Source: Methylacidiphilum caldifontis
GTDB lineage: Bacteria > Verrucomicrobiota > Verrucomicrobiia > Methylacidiphilales > CAMAQI01
Direction of reading: 5' to 3'
Assembly: GCA_945860255.1 (NCBI GenBank)
Contig: CAMAQI010000004.1
Coordinates: forward strand, 1-33,962
DNA: 33,962 bases
The position numbers and the translations under genes are program-made. Below are positions 1 through 8,932 of this stretch, piece after piece. The notes beneath the pieces were generated by a model, which was given only the letters and a program-made list of their open reading frames with translations, was not told the origin of the DNA and ran no database searches. Every line of letters begins with the position of its first letter. Within the stretch, counting starts at the first letter, position 1.

Positions 1-716
1 GACTTTCTTCGTTCCAACTCCATTCTCTTTGAAATCAAAACCGATTCTCCCTCTTGTTTCGCTAAATAACTCTCCATCGTTCTCTGAAATCCCTCTCCCC
101 CTAAAACAAATCCTCCTCTCACCTCTTCTCTAAAATTCAAGTTCTCTCGATTATTTAACTCCCATCCAATCTCTTTTTGATAACTTCTAACATCCTTCCA
201 ATACTTCCGGCGAACCAGTTCAAACCCCTTTGCATATTCACTATCTAATCCCAAATAGCCTCGATGACTGCTCCATCGATAATTCAATAACTCTTCCATT
301 CCACCCACATAATAACGCTCTTGGTTCTTCTTCTTGCGTCTCACCGGATTCATATGAATATACAAAATCAGTCTCTTCGTGTAACTCTCATCCGAGACCA
401 CCTCCGCCCGGTATCTTCCTTGGAACAAATCCCCTACACGTCCATATTTCCGATTGAATCTCACCGTATACGTTGTTCCGATCCATCTCATCATCTCTGA
501 GAGATTCGGCAAAAGCGTCTCCACCATCATATGATAATGATTTCCCATCAAGCACCACGCATGACAGATCCCCTCATACTTCTCTAACCCCTCTTCCCAT
601 ACCTTTAAAAATAGCTCCCGATCTCTGTCATCCTTAAAGATCACTTTACGCTCGTTTCCTCGCCCCATCACGTGATACATCATCCCCGTCCTTAAGACTC
701 GTCGCTTTCTTGCCAT
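1..716 (-). CDS. REP-associated tyrosine transposase (Y1/RAYT type), C-terminal end cut by window edge
   Basis: Reading the minus strand from ATG at 716 gives an uninterrupted frame of at least 238 codons that runs off the window, so the C-terminus is missing. The N-terminus MARKRRVLRTGMMYHVMGRG is the standard opening of RAYT/TnpA_REP proteins. The metal-binding HUH motif appears as NHYHMMVET near residues 65-73, and YIHMNPVRRKKK near residues 119-130 carries the likely catalytic tyrosine region. Enzymes of this family nick single-stranded DNA through a tyrosine-DNA link and mobilise REP hairpins rather than behaving as ordinary insertion sequences. The hairpin-bearing DNA just upstream (about 746-780) may be its own REP-like recognition end. 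Family assignment is firm; activity cannot be judged. Confidence 0.88.
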   Translation of the reverse strand, partial: MARKRRVLRTGMMYHVMGRGNERKVIFKDDRDRELFLKVWEEGLEKYEGICHAWCLMGNHYHMMVETLLPNLSEMMRWIGTTYTVRFNRKYGRVGDLFQGRYRAEVVSDESYTKRLILYIHMNPVRRKKKNQERYYVGGMEELLNYRWSSHRGYLGLDSEYAKGFELVRRKYWKDVRSYQKEIGWELNNRENLNFREEVRGGFVLGGEGFQRTMESYLAKQEGESVLISKRMELERRK

Positions 717-745
717 CCTCCACCTCTAAACTTTCTCCCCTCTAT

Positions 746-780
746 GTCAACATTTGTGTTAGGTGTTGGACTGACCCCAG
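746..780. repeat. Hairpin end upstream of the RAYT gene (REP-like candidate)
   Basis: GTCAACA (746-752) can fold on TGTTGGAC (764-771) as an imperfect stem with one bulge, followed by CTGACCCCAG. It sits 30 bases upstream of the tyrosine transposase start and abuts the RHS relic at 783. The position fits a transposon boundary or REP-like recognition site. This is inferred from position and folding only; no second copy is visible in the window. Confidence 0.4.
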
Positions 781-782
781 TA

Positions 783-821
783 TATAAGCCGTTGTCAGAA
801 GCGTTGTCGCTCCTTTTTTAT
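783..821 (-). pseudogene. 39-nt relic of RHS coding sequence
   Basis: This stretch matches 2630-2668, inside the RHS gene, at 37 of 39 positions. On the minus strand it reads KKGATTLLTTAYIL, against KKGATTLLATAYTL in the intact copy. It has no start and no continuing RHS frame. It lies downstream of the present RHS gene and directly against the presumed boundary of the RAYT element. It is best explained as what remains of a second RHS copy or orphan RHS tail after deletion or transposition. Confidence 0.7.
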
Positions 822-871
822 ACTTAACTAATGGAACAAAGGGCAACCTGACACGGAGGCGTTTACATCAC

Positions 872-1309
872 TCAATCTTTGGGAGAAAAATTATGAATCA
901 GAGGTGCTTTCTGATATTCACTTCTGTTTCTCCAAAGAACATAAATACATAATAGACTTATCAATTGCAAAGGGAAAAAATTGATTATATTAAAAGCAAC
1001 TTTTCCTGAACGAAGCATAGGAAATATGAACAAAATATATGGACTAAAGACAGTCCATACCAGAAAAATTTGAGCACAAATCCATCCTCTCTCTTTTTGT
1101 TTCCAAAACTGGATCATAATATAAATTAAAAAAAAGAGCACAGCAAAACTACCAAACGCAGGCAACATATCAGGTCTTTGAGTAACGTCTGAATTTTTTT
1201 GAAAAGGAATAAAATAGTTCCAGAGGAGAACCAACATCCCCACATGATGCATTGAATTACATACAATCCACAAAAGAATTAAAAATTTCGTTATTTTTTT
1301 ATAACTCAT
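872..1309 (-). CDS. Small four-helix membrane protein, candidate immunity partner of the RHS protein
   Basis: This is a predicted integral membrane protein of 145 residues with four hydrophobic segments, roughly residues 7-28, 52-67, 77-95 and 105-124, and charged loops. The frame stays open farther upstream, but the ATG at 1309 (MSYKKITKF) is preferred because it lies 4 bases beyond the RHS stop; earlier starts would overlap the RHS gene by about 100 bases. I recognise no family. A small gene immediately 3' of an RHS gene is the usual place for an immunity protein, and a membrane location would fit a membrane-acting C-terminal domain. That role is inferred from position only. No clear Shine-Dalgarno is visible. 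Confidence 0.6.
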   Translation of the reverse strand: MSYKKITKFLILLWIVCNSMHHVGMLVLLWNYFIPFQKNSDVTQRPDMLPAFGSFAVLFFLIYIMIQFWKQKERGWICAQIFLVWTVFSPYILFIFPMLRSGKVAFNIINFFPLQLISLLCIYVLWRNRSEYQKAPLIHNFSPKD

Positions 1310-1313
1310 ATAT

Positions 1314-4300
1314 CTATCTAAATGATTGGCTGAAATTATTTCTAGCAGAATCGAACGTCCTTGAACTATAATCATACCATCTTTGAGCATTGTCATGTAA
1401 ACCTTGACCTGGATCACCTCCTAAATTATTTAAAGCTTCCCCAGCTTTTCCTGCTAAGCTTAACGGTAGACCAGCTTTTTCCATTCCAGGATGTCCAGTG
1501 TTCATTAATCCTTCTCCCATTCCAGAAAGGAGGTCTGCCCCACTAGTAAGCCCATCAACTCCATACCCCAAACCATCACTCCCTAAACCGAACCCAAGTC
1601 CCAAACCAGCGTTTGCCAAATCCCATAGCCCACTACCTAATTCACCAAACTCATTGGCTAATGACGGAATAAGTACACCAAGCATTTCTAAAAGACTTTG
1701 ATCAGATGGATCATCATCGTCATCATCATCGTCATCACATAACCCCATAGGATCTGTATGTGTGTTCACTCGATTCCCGCAATACCGATAAATATTCACA
1801 TCCCCTGCTGAAAACCTGATGGGATCGGTTTGAAGAAAACGCCCCAATTCCTGTGAATAAACCCGATTTCGATAATCGTAGAGTCCGACCTCTTTGAGAA
1901 ACTCACGACCGGTGAACATGAAGCGGTTGCTGTACGAGCTTGTAGCACGTAGCTGTTGGCTGGTAGCTCCAGAAATTGAGGCTTTTCCAAAGATGTCGTA
2001 GGAGTACTTTTCCACGACAGTTCCCGTTGCGTTGGTGAGAAGTGTCGTCGATCCCAGCCCATCTTGATGATAGTAGACTGCGCCCGTCGTTGTCGTCTTT
2101 GCAAGGATTTCATCGATGTTCGTTCCATGAACGTATCGAGCAGATACCGAGCCTGTCGAGGTGCGCTCCTCAATCAGCGACCATCCATCGTAAATCAAGA
2201 ACGTTGGAACTCCGTTGAGGGTTCTTTTCACGACGCGGTTCTTGGAGTCATACGCAAACTCCATGGTGTTTGCTCCAACCGTGGCTTTTGTCAGACGATT
2301 TTGCGCATCATAAAAGAACAAACCACTTTGGATCGTTCCGCCATTGATGAGGTTCCCGTTGGAATCATACCCCAGATTTGTCACCGCAGAGGACGCAGAG
2401 GTCACAGAGGAATACTGGTTTAGATTGTTGGCAGAATACGTGGAGGTTTGACCGTTATCAATGACGGTGGTTCGATTACCGGTGGCATCGTAATTATAAT
2501 TCACGGACCGCGTGGGAGCGGTCCCTCCCGTGTAGGAGGCGCTAGTCACCTGATCGATGGCATCAAAACCATAGGTCTCGATCTTTGAATCTTGTGCTTT
2601 TGCAGTTCGGTTGCCCACAGCGTTCAAAGTATAAGCCGTTGCCAGGAGCGTTGTCGCTCCTTTTTTATCGGTGATGGAAGTTAAACGGCTCGCATCATCA
2701 AAGAGGTAGCTGGTCGATGTTCCATTTTCTAAGTTCTTAGTAATCCGGGCTCCATTCAAATCATAGGCATAGCTTACCATTGGTGCTCCGCCATCTTCAT
2801 AGATTGCTGAGATTTGGTTGCGGTTCGTGTAGTCATAGCTGATCACATTTCCACCGGGATAGATCACCGAGGCTCGATTACCATCGACAGTATAGGAGTA
2901 GGTCAGTGTTCGTGTTTGACCTGAAACTGTGGTGCTTTCGCTCAGAAGTTCATTAGCAACGTTATAGGAGTAGGATATTGCCGAAACCCCGTTGTTGCTA
3001 GTGAGCAATCGACCGAGATTATCGAAAGTTCTCGATACATCAGGAGTGCTATCAGACCAATCGCTAAGGGTTTCCCGATTGCGATTATCAAAGGTCGAGG
3101 TTTTCACTTGCCCTGCTCTCGTGGTATAGGTCACGAGATTGGAGACTGCATCATACCCATATTGTTCTTTTGAATAATCAGGATAAATCATCGAAGTCTT
3201 ACGATTGAGCAGATCAAAGGTGTTTTGATAGGCATTATTTTTCGCATCGACCATTTTCACCATGTTCCCCGCAAAATCGTAAAAGAAAGTCGTGGTTTGA
3301 TTCTTCGCATCGGTCGAAGTCAAGAGTCGATTCATTGAATCATAGGTATTGGTTGTGACTCGATTCAATGCATCTTTTGATGTGAGAACATTTCCCTCAA
3401 AATCATAGGTCCATGAAGTGAGATTTCCGAGCGGATCTTTTTCGGTAAGCTTACGATTTCGGCTGTCATAAGTCATCGTCGTGATTTTCCCACGCGGATC
3501 TTTTGAGGTGAGAAGGTTATTCACCTTGTCGTACGTGTAGGTCGTCACCGCAGCGTCAGAGGTTCCAAATCCGACCGTTTGGGTCAGCAAATTCCATTCT
3601 TTATCATAGGTGAAAACGGTTTTCTTTCCGCTGGGAAGCGTGATGGAAAGGGGTTGATCGTGATAGGTGTCAACAAGGTAAGTCGTCACGGTCGAACGAT
3701 TGAGTTCATCCGTGACTTTCGTGACTCGGTTAAAAACATCATATTCATATTGACTGATATTTCCGAGTTCGTTGGTGATGCTTAAAACTCGACCATATTT
3801 GTTATAGGTATAACTTTTAAATGAACCGTCGGGATTTGTGGTCTTCAAGATCAATCCTCGTTCGTTGTAAACGTAGCTCGTCACATTGTTGCGGGCATCG
3901 GTGATGCTGGCTAAACGATCATTGAGATCATAGCCAAACTTCGTGATGTTCCCCAAGGCATCGGTGCTTTGAGTGAGAAGTCCCCGGGCATCGAAGGCAA
4001 AGTTTTGAACTCCTGCGTTGCGTTGACGTTTTTGAGTGACTTGCGAGAAGGAATTGTAATCAAAGGTCTCGTAGGAGGCATCAGGATAATCGATTCGGGT
4101 GATTCGATTCTGAGCATCACGAGTGTAGCTGGTGACACGTCCCAAACGATCGGTGTAGGTTAAGATCGAATCCAAGGAGTTTCGAGTCCAGGATTCAAAA
4201 CTGCCGTCAGGATAGGCAATTTTTTGCTTATTTCCTGCAATTGTCCACACATAGGAGGTGACTCTTGCAAGGGCATCGGTTTCCGTGGCAATAAACCCGT

Positions 4301-5703
4301 CTGAACCGAAGGTATAACTTGTTTTATTTCCGTTTAAATCAAACCGTCCCGTCATCGCAATCGTGGTGCGGCCCGTTGGATAATTCATCTCCTGAACTTC
4401 CACACCTCCGTTGGCATACGTAACGCTCGGTTTATGAAGATTATTTCCAAAAACACCGATCGAGAGGATCTTATTGCCTGTCTCCAAATTTACTTGTGAA
4501 TCAACCATTCCTAAGACGGCAGACGTTAAATTACTTTGATAAACGGTTTTATAGCGATTTTGTCTCAATCCATAACGAGCATCATCCCATTCAACGACCA
4601 GTGGACGTTGACCAGAAAATGCTTGACCATACTTATACGTGGTGGTCGTTCCATCTCCATAGCTTACAGAGGTCATCGTTGGAAAAATATAAGGAACTGT
4701 TGTATCGTTAAAATTCGTATAGTTATAAGTCAACGATCTTCCATCGCTGGTCTCAACCTTTGAAATCGCACTAATAGAAAGAGGGGCCTGATTAGCTGCT
4801 TGAAGTCGAGGAGCATTGGTTGCCCAAGTAGTCGGCTTTTGAAGAGCCTCTTTACCAACAACACTTAAAAACCGTACTTTACCGATTTTTTTGGCTGTTC
4901 CTAAATCGAATCCAACAAAGGAACCGGATTTTGTTGAGGAGACAAAACCAGTTGTTGGATCTCCATCAAATGCCTTGCTCGCCTCTGCGAGTGCGTCAGG
5001 AGAAATGACTGTTCCTGATAGTTTGTTTCCAAGATCATCATAAAATTCAACCTCAGCGATGTTTCCAAAAGAGCCATCGGCCTGTAAAAGCCGTACATAT
5101 CGATACGCCGTCGTGGAGGTTGAAAGAATTTCAACCCAAGCTCCCGTGGTAGGAAGCGTAGTGGATGTTCCAAATGATCCAAAATCAACCCTGTTTCCTG
5201 AAAGGGTAGAATAAGTGACTTTAAAAAATCGTCCCGCCGGTTCAATCACTTTAGTGACTTGTCGTGAGGAGTTATATTCAACGGTGTAATTATTTCCTGC
5301 CGAATCGGTGATCCTCGTCATTAAGTAATAAGGGGTTGTTCCTGAAAGAAATTGTTTGAAAAGATAACGACTGGCATCCGCTCTTTGGAGAATAAAATCA
5401 GTTCCTGAAGGAAGGAGCCGATCGGTGACCGTTCCATTCGCCGCCCATTCTGTAGGAGAAATTTTAGAGAAAGAATAAATGGCACCGTCAGGGTAAACCA
5501 CCGACATTTGCTCTCTTCCCAATGAATCGTTGGCGGCTTTGAAAAATTCCCACTGAAAGCCATGCCTCCAATAATGCCCCATTCCAAAGAGACTTGATCC
5601 GGGAGTCGATCTCGAATTACTATGACGAGTCCAGTTCATCTGCAGATTTCCCACTGAACCCCAAAGCGGTAATTCTTCGATCTCTCGAAATTCATTTCCT
5701 GAA
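1314..5703 (-). pseudogene. RHS/YD-repeat protein, C-terminal 95% (separated from its N-terminus by a transposon)
   Basis: About 1460 codons are open from the transposon junction at 5703 to a TAG at 1314-1316; the first usable start inside is GTG at 5654. Near residues 180-270 from that GTG there is a discoidin-like insertion (AFDGDPTTGF, GFDLGTAKKIGKVRF). Dozens of YD repeats follow (pattern YDxxGNLxxxxD), then a conserved RHS core end with YYHQDGLGSTTLLTN, GLYDYRNRVYSQELGRFLQTDP and TDPMGL. After the core come nine aspartates and a Gly-rich amphipathic C-terminal domain of about 130 residues with no recognised toxin motif. Such proteins form a shell around a variable C-terminal effector. 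The piece has lost its signal peptide, which lies at 9152-8953. Expression would need a start near the transposon end, so I call it broken, although the frame itself is undamaged. Confidence 0.88.
5698..5703. repeat. Target-site duplication, left copy (CCTGAA)
   Basis: CCTGAA directly precedes the transposon tip TGTTATTT. The same hexamer follows the other tip at 8953-8958. The next base is T on both sides, so a 7-bp duplication cannot be excluded. Removing the element plus one copy restores the RHS reading frame. Confidence 0.85.
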
Positions 5704-5819
5704 TGTTATTTCCCACGAATAGATCGTAAGAACGCTTTGATTTGGAACGTATCTGGGATGGAGTGTGAGGAGAAAGAGGTGGCGTTAATTTGGTAAAGGA
5801 TTGATTAAGGGATGGATTC

Positions 5820-5889
5820 CCCTGCTCCGTGAGGAGCTGGAAGGAGCGAAGGCTTTGCGAAGCGACTGGAAGCGACGAGCGGAGCAGGG
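5820..5889. repeat. Structured subterminal region with 10-bp inverted repeat
   Basis: CCCTGCTCCG (5820-5829) is a perfect inverted repeat of CGGAGCAGGG (5880-5889). The 50-base loop holds the tandem words GAAGCGACTG and GAAGCGACGA, and GCGAAG twice. It is inside the transposon between the left tip and the first gene. It may fold in the leader RNA or bind the transposase; nothing in it looks like a gene. The flanking DNA (5704-5967) holds no other supported feature apart from TAGATCGTA at 5720-5728. Confidence 0.5.
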
Positions 5890-5967
5890 ACGGCGGACGC
5901 CCTCCCCGCTTTTGGTTTTTGGGGTTTTAGGTGGTGATTTTTTTATTTTCCCCTCCACAAGGGCGGG

Positions 5968-6525
5968 ATGTTCGAGATTAAATGGTATGTGGAAGATGAA
6001 AGCGCTTATGACTCTTACTCCCGGGATTTGAAGCACATCGGATGTCCGTTTTGTCGGGGGATCGGGAATTTGAATCGGCATGGGGTTTTAAAAGGCTTTG
6101 GGGATGAGCAAAAACGCCAAGAAGAAGTGGTCCGGGGTTTTCGGGTCTTTTGCTCGAATCGGGGAAACCGACAAGGCTGCGGCAAGACCCACAGCGTACT
6201 GTTGGCGAAATATCTTTATCGTCACTCTGTCCAGACCCGGGAAGTGGGTTTGTTTTTCAAGGGATTGCTTGAAGGAAAATCGCTCGAGCGATCATGGTAC
6301 GACTCGGTGCGCTTTTTTTGCGTGGAGACGGGACGGGCGATCTGGAGGAAATTTTCAAGAACTCATCTAACAATCCGCTCACGGCTTTTTAAAAAGCAAA
6401 ATATCTCCTCTCAGAAAGAACCTCGGCTTGTGACTTGGGAGGGAATACAGTCGCTTTTTAAATCAAACGATCCAGTGCGGGACTATCAGCTTTATTTTCA
6501 GCGGGCTTTTTTCTCCTCAGGTTAG
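5968..6525 (+). CDS. Transposon-encoded zinc-ribbon protein
   Basis: This 185-residue protein opens with a zinc-ribbon-like module: CPFC at residues 26-29, followed by the second cysteine pair C62 and C71 in FCSNRGNRQGCGKTHSV. The rest is basic with no catalytic motif I recognise (QTREVGLFFKGLLEG, RLVTWEGIQSLF). Zinc-ribbon proteins of this kind, annotated as DUF6431-like from memory, are met beside DDE transposases. By position it could be the element's target-selection or DNA-binding factor, loosely comparable to TniQ/TnsD, which also carry zinc fingers; that is inference. ATG at 5968 is chosen because GGGCGGG lies just upstream and the ribbon starts soon after. A weak terminator-like hairpin separates it from the transposase gene. 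Confidence 0.72.
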   Translation: MFEIKWYVEDESAYDSYSRDLKHIGCPFCRGIGNLNRHGVLKGFGDEQKRQEEVVRGFRVFCSNRGNRQGCGKTHSVLLAKYLYRHSVQTREVGLFFKGLLEGKSLERSWYDSVRFFCVETGRAIWRKFSRTHLTIRSRLFKKQNISSQKEPRLVTWEGIQSLFKSNDPVRDYQLYFQRAFFSSG

Positions 6526-6571
6526 GATTTGGGATCGTAGCAATCCGCCCCCTTTGGAGTGGAATCTTGCG

Positions 6572-6612
6572 ACCACAGTTGCTTGTGGTTCCCGTCGGTT
6601 TTTTCTTTTTTG
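6572..6612 (+). terminator. Possible attenuator or weak terminator between zinc-ribbon and transposase genes
   Basis: ACCACA (6572-6577) pairs with TGTGGT (6584-6589) around a 6-base loop. After TCCCGTCGG comes a T-rich run, TTTTTTCTTTTTT, ending about 6612. The stem is short and the T-run is displaced, so this may only reduce transcription into the transposase gene that starts at 6628. Confidence 0.35.
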
Positions 6613-6627
6613 TAAGTTGCCGATCTT

Positions 6628-7866
6628 ATGAAAAACCCAACCCCTTATTTAAAGATGCGGGTGTTGGGAGCGGTGGAAACCTCTCCCGGAAACACTCGAA
6701 GAGCCCGAATTGAATATGTCTCCAAACTCCCCTTCACCGATGAAGAGGGAAACGTCCGCTATTTTACCTGGCGAACGATTCAGACCTGGTGGAGTCGTTA
6801 TCAAAAGGATGGAATCACCGTGATGCAAAACAAGCGTCGTTCGGATCAAGGCACCTTTCGCAAGGTGACTCCTGAAACCGTGACCGAAGCGGTGCAGCAG
6901 GTGTTGCCTTCGCTGCATTCCAAAAGCTACACGATTGCCTCCATCTATCGGCTTTGTATCGAGCGAGGGCTTTTGCGAAGAGAGCTCATCGCTCCGAACA
7001 CTTTTCGGCGGATGGTCTATGAATTTGAGATGCTCAAAATGGAAAGTGAGCATAAGAGACGGGTGGCTTTTGCCAAGGAGCACGCCAATCAGATGTGGCA
7101 AGGGGATACGATGTTTGGTCCCTATATCGATACCGATTCGGGAAAAGTTCAGGCGAAGTTAATCGCCTTTATCGATGATGCCTCCCGTGTGGTTGCGCAT
7201 GGTGAATTTTTTCTCTCGGACAATGTCGATTCATTAATTACCTCGTTTCGAACGGCTCTCTATAAGCGGGGAGTTCCTGAAATGCTCTATTTGGATAATG
7301 GAGCAAATTACTCCTCGGCTGAAATCCATCTGGTTTGCGACAGGCTCGGTTGCCTCCTTTGTCACACCCCGGTACGGGATGGAGCGGCCAAAGGTAAAAT
7401 CGAGCGATTTTTTCGTACGGTTCGCGACCGGTTTTTATGCAAGGTTTTAGATCTTTCCTCGCTTGAAAATCTAAATCGTCAATTTATCCAGTGGTTGGAA
7501 GAGGAATACAACTCCGTTGCTCATGGCTCTCTGGGCATGAAACCGATCGACCGCTTTGGCTTGGATTTGAGGAGGATCAAATTCCTTCCACCGTCTGAAT
7601 TAAACGATGAGTTCTTTTTTATGGAGGAAAAACGCTGGGTCAAAGTCGACAACACCTTTTCCTTAAAAAACATCCGATTTGAAGCTCCCGTCGATTTACG
7701 TGAAAAACAAATCGAGGTTCGTTTTGAGCGGGGCAAAATAGGACGCGCTGTCGTCTATTACAAAAAAGAGCGGATGGGAGAGGCTCGACCGGTCGATTTG
7801 ATCGCAAACGATCGCTCTCCTCGCCTCAAAAACAATGAAAACAACAACTCCGGAGAAAATGTATGA
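6628..7866 (+). CDS. DD35E (rve-fold) transposase of the three-gene element
   Basis: This 412-residue transposase cuts and joins the element's ends. The N-terminal part (residues 1-135) has helix-turn-helix character (TWRTIQTWWSRYQKDG). The integrase core shows D160 in WQGDTMFG, D223 in LYLDNGANY and E259 in KGKIERFFRTVRD, with exactly 35 residues between the second Asp and the Glu, the classic DD35E spacing. A beta-rich C-terminal part (LRRIKFLPP… VDLREKQIEVRFERGKIG) resembles the Mu/IS481-type C-terminal domain. Its stop overlaps the ATPase start as ATGA, so the two are translationally coupled as in IS21 IstA/IstB. It is about the size of IstA and far shorter than TnsB. All catalytic residues are present, so it is potentially active. 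Confidence 0.9.
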   Translation: MKNPTPYLKMRVLGAVETSPGNTRRARIEYVSKLPFTDEEGNVRYFTWRTIQTWWSRYQKDGITVMQNKRRSDQGTFRKVTPETVTEAVQQVLPSLHSKSYTIASIYRLCIERGLLRRELIAPNTFRRMVYEFEMLKMESEHKRRVAFAKEHANQMWQGDTMFGPYIDTDSGKVQAKLIAFIDDASRVVAHGEFFLSDNVDSLITSFRTALYKRGVPEMLYLDNGANYSSAEIHLVCDRLGCLLCHTPVRDGAAKGKIERFFRTVRDRFLCKVLDLSSLENLNRQFIQWLEEEYNSVAHGSLGMKPIDRFGLDLRRIKFLPPSELNDEFFFMEEKRWVKVDNTFSLKNIRFEAPVDLREKQIEVRFERGKIGRAVVYYKKERMGEARPVDLIANDRSPRLKNNENNNSGENV

Positions 7867-8699
7867 TCCGATCTTACTTTGGCATCACTTCCAATCCCTT
7901 TGAAAAGCCCCGTCAACTCTTGGAGCATCAACAGCCGATCTTCGACACGTTGAAAGTCCATTGCCAGCAGGGAGGTTTTTGTCTGATCCTCGGACAACCC
8001 GGCATCGGTAAATCGATCTTGAAAAACCAACTTCAAAATCACGATCCCAAACGGCTTGTCACTCCGACCATTGGTCGGACGTTACACACCTACACCAATA
8101 TCCTTCGTATCCTTTGTCAGTCCTTCGGAATCGAGGATAGCGGCAACGACTTCACTTCAGAAAAAAGGCTCTTGGAGAAAGCCCTCGTCCTGAATCAAGA
8201 CGGCAAGATGCTCGCTCCGATCATTGACGACGCCCATCTGTTGGAGATCCAGGGGTTGAGGAAGTTAAGGCTCCTCTTCGAAGACTTCCCGAAGAATCAT
8301 AATTTGATTTTAATCGGGCAACCCAGTCTAATGACCAATTTGCATTTGACAGTAAATGAGGACATCAAATCCCGGATCACCTTTTCGGTCGTCATTCCGC
8401 GTTTGAACCCCGATCAGATCGAGTCGTTCCTCCTAGGTGAACTTGACTCAGTTGGCCTGCCGCATTCGACGTTTTCGGATGATGCGTTGGGACTCCTGAT
8501 TCGCTCTTCCGATGGTGTCCTACGTCGGGCTCGAAATCTGGCCCTCTCCTGTTTTATCGAAGCCGTCCGAGATCAGACAAAATCGATCGATTTAAAACAG
8601 GTGAATAAAGTTTTGATGCAGCCCCACTGGAGAGCCGATTCCGATCTGCTCTCCTCCCATCCAAACGTCACGCCGAATCATAAAAATAAGATAGGATAA
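7863..8699 (+). CDS. ExeA-like AAA+ ATPase, transposition helper
   Basis: This 278-residue AAA+ protein opens with YFGITSNPFEKP, the signature of the ExeA/TniB/MuB-like ATPases. Walker A is GQPGIGKS (residues 44-51), Walker B is APIIDDAHLLE (about 118-128), sensor 1 lies near LILIGQP, and an arginine-bearing SDGVLRRARNLA follows (sensor 2 region). Proteins of this class bind target DNA and activate a partner DDE transposase. The ATG overlaps the transposase stop by 4 bases (ATGA). The last 25 residues are poorly ordered and not needed for the fold. A strong terminator follows at once, marking the end of the element's transcription unit. Assignment is firm; the exact family of ATPase within the clade is not. 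Confidence 0.88.
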   Translation: MIRSYFGITSNPFEKPRQLLEHQQPIFDTLKVHCQQGGFCLILGQPGIGKSILKNQLQNHDPKRLVTPTIGRTLHTYTNILRILCQSFGIEDSGNDFTSEKRLLEKALVLNQDGKMLAPIIDDAHLLEIQGLRKLRLLFEDFPKNHNLILIGQPSLMTNLHLTVNEDIKSRITFSVVIPRLNPDQIESFLLGELDSVGLPHSTFSDDALGLLIRSSDGVLRRARNLALSCFIEAVRDQTKSIDLKQVNKVLMQPHWRADSDLLSSHPNVTPNHKNKIG

Positions 8700-8705
8700 A
8701 TAAAA

Positions 8706-8762
8706 AACGCCTTGGATCCGGTACCGCACGTGCGGGACGGAACCAAGGCGTTCAATTTTTTA
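8706..8762 (+). terminator. Strong rho-independent terminator of the transposon operon
   Basis: AACGCCTTGG (8706-8715) pairs perfectly with CCAAGGCGTT (8743-8752). Inside, TCCG (8717-8720) pairs CGGA (8738-8741), and CCGCACGTGCGG (8724-8735) folds on itself. A T-run occupies 8756-8762. It lies 7 bases past the ATPase stop and would insulate the host gene from transposon transcription. Confidence 0.85.
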
Positions 8763-8820
8763 CGATCAGAAAGTTGAAAAAAAGACCGATTAAAACTTCA
8801 ACTACTCATAGGCAAAAATA

Positions 8821-8862
8821 CCAACCGGATCATAATCCTTAAAAACTGTACGACACGGTTGG
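8821..8862. repeat. Short inverted repeat in transposon right end
   Basis: CCAACCG (8821-8827) is the reverse complement of CGGTTGG (8856-8862) and encloses the first AAAAAC-type repeat. It could form a hairpin or simply bracket a transposase site. No coding potential is seen in 8763-8952. Confidence 0.35.
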
Positions 8863-8932
8863 GAAAAACTTACCGTCTCAAATATGGAAACACTCAAAAA
8901 CGCTACGATCTAAATTTTGAAAAACGCTACTA
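8841..8932. repeat. Four short direct repeats (AAAAAC…TAC) at the transposon right end
   Basis: Copies are AAAAACTGTACGA (8841), AAAAACTTACCG (8864), AAAAACGCTACGA (8896) and AAAAACGCTACTA (8920), with starts 23, 32 and 24 bases apart. The third continues into TACGATCTA, whose reverse complement recurs near the left tip. Phased repeats at one end are what transposase-binding arrays look like in Mu-, Tn7- and IS21-type elements. No footprint evidence is implied. Confidence 0.65.

Noticed and set aside
230-457. Plus-strand open frame of 75 codons
   Set aside because: It is antisense to the tyrosine transposase gene, which shows a clear protein family on the minus strand; this frame is low-complexity and has no homology features.
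1310-1417. Upstream extension of the membrane protein (ATG at 1417)
   Set aside because: It overlaps the RHS gene by about 100 bases, and the added residues do not continue the membrane-protein pattern; ATG at 1309 is just past the RHS stop.
1708-1740. Repeated GAT/GAC codons in the RHS tip as a possible frameshift hotspot
   Set aside because: The frame is clean across it (nine aspartates) and the codons mix GAT and GAC, so it looks like an acidic linker and not a simple slippage tract.
5801-6031. 76-codon frame in the transposon leader
   Set aside because: Composition follows the structured GC-rich DNA and it overlaps the zinc-ribbon gene in another frame; no recognisable domain.
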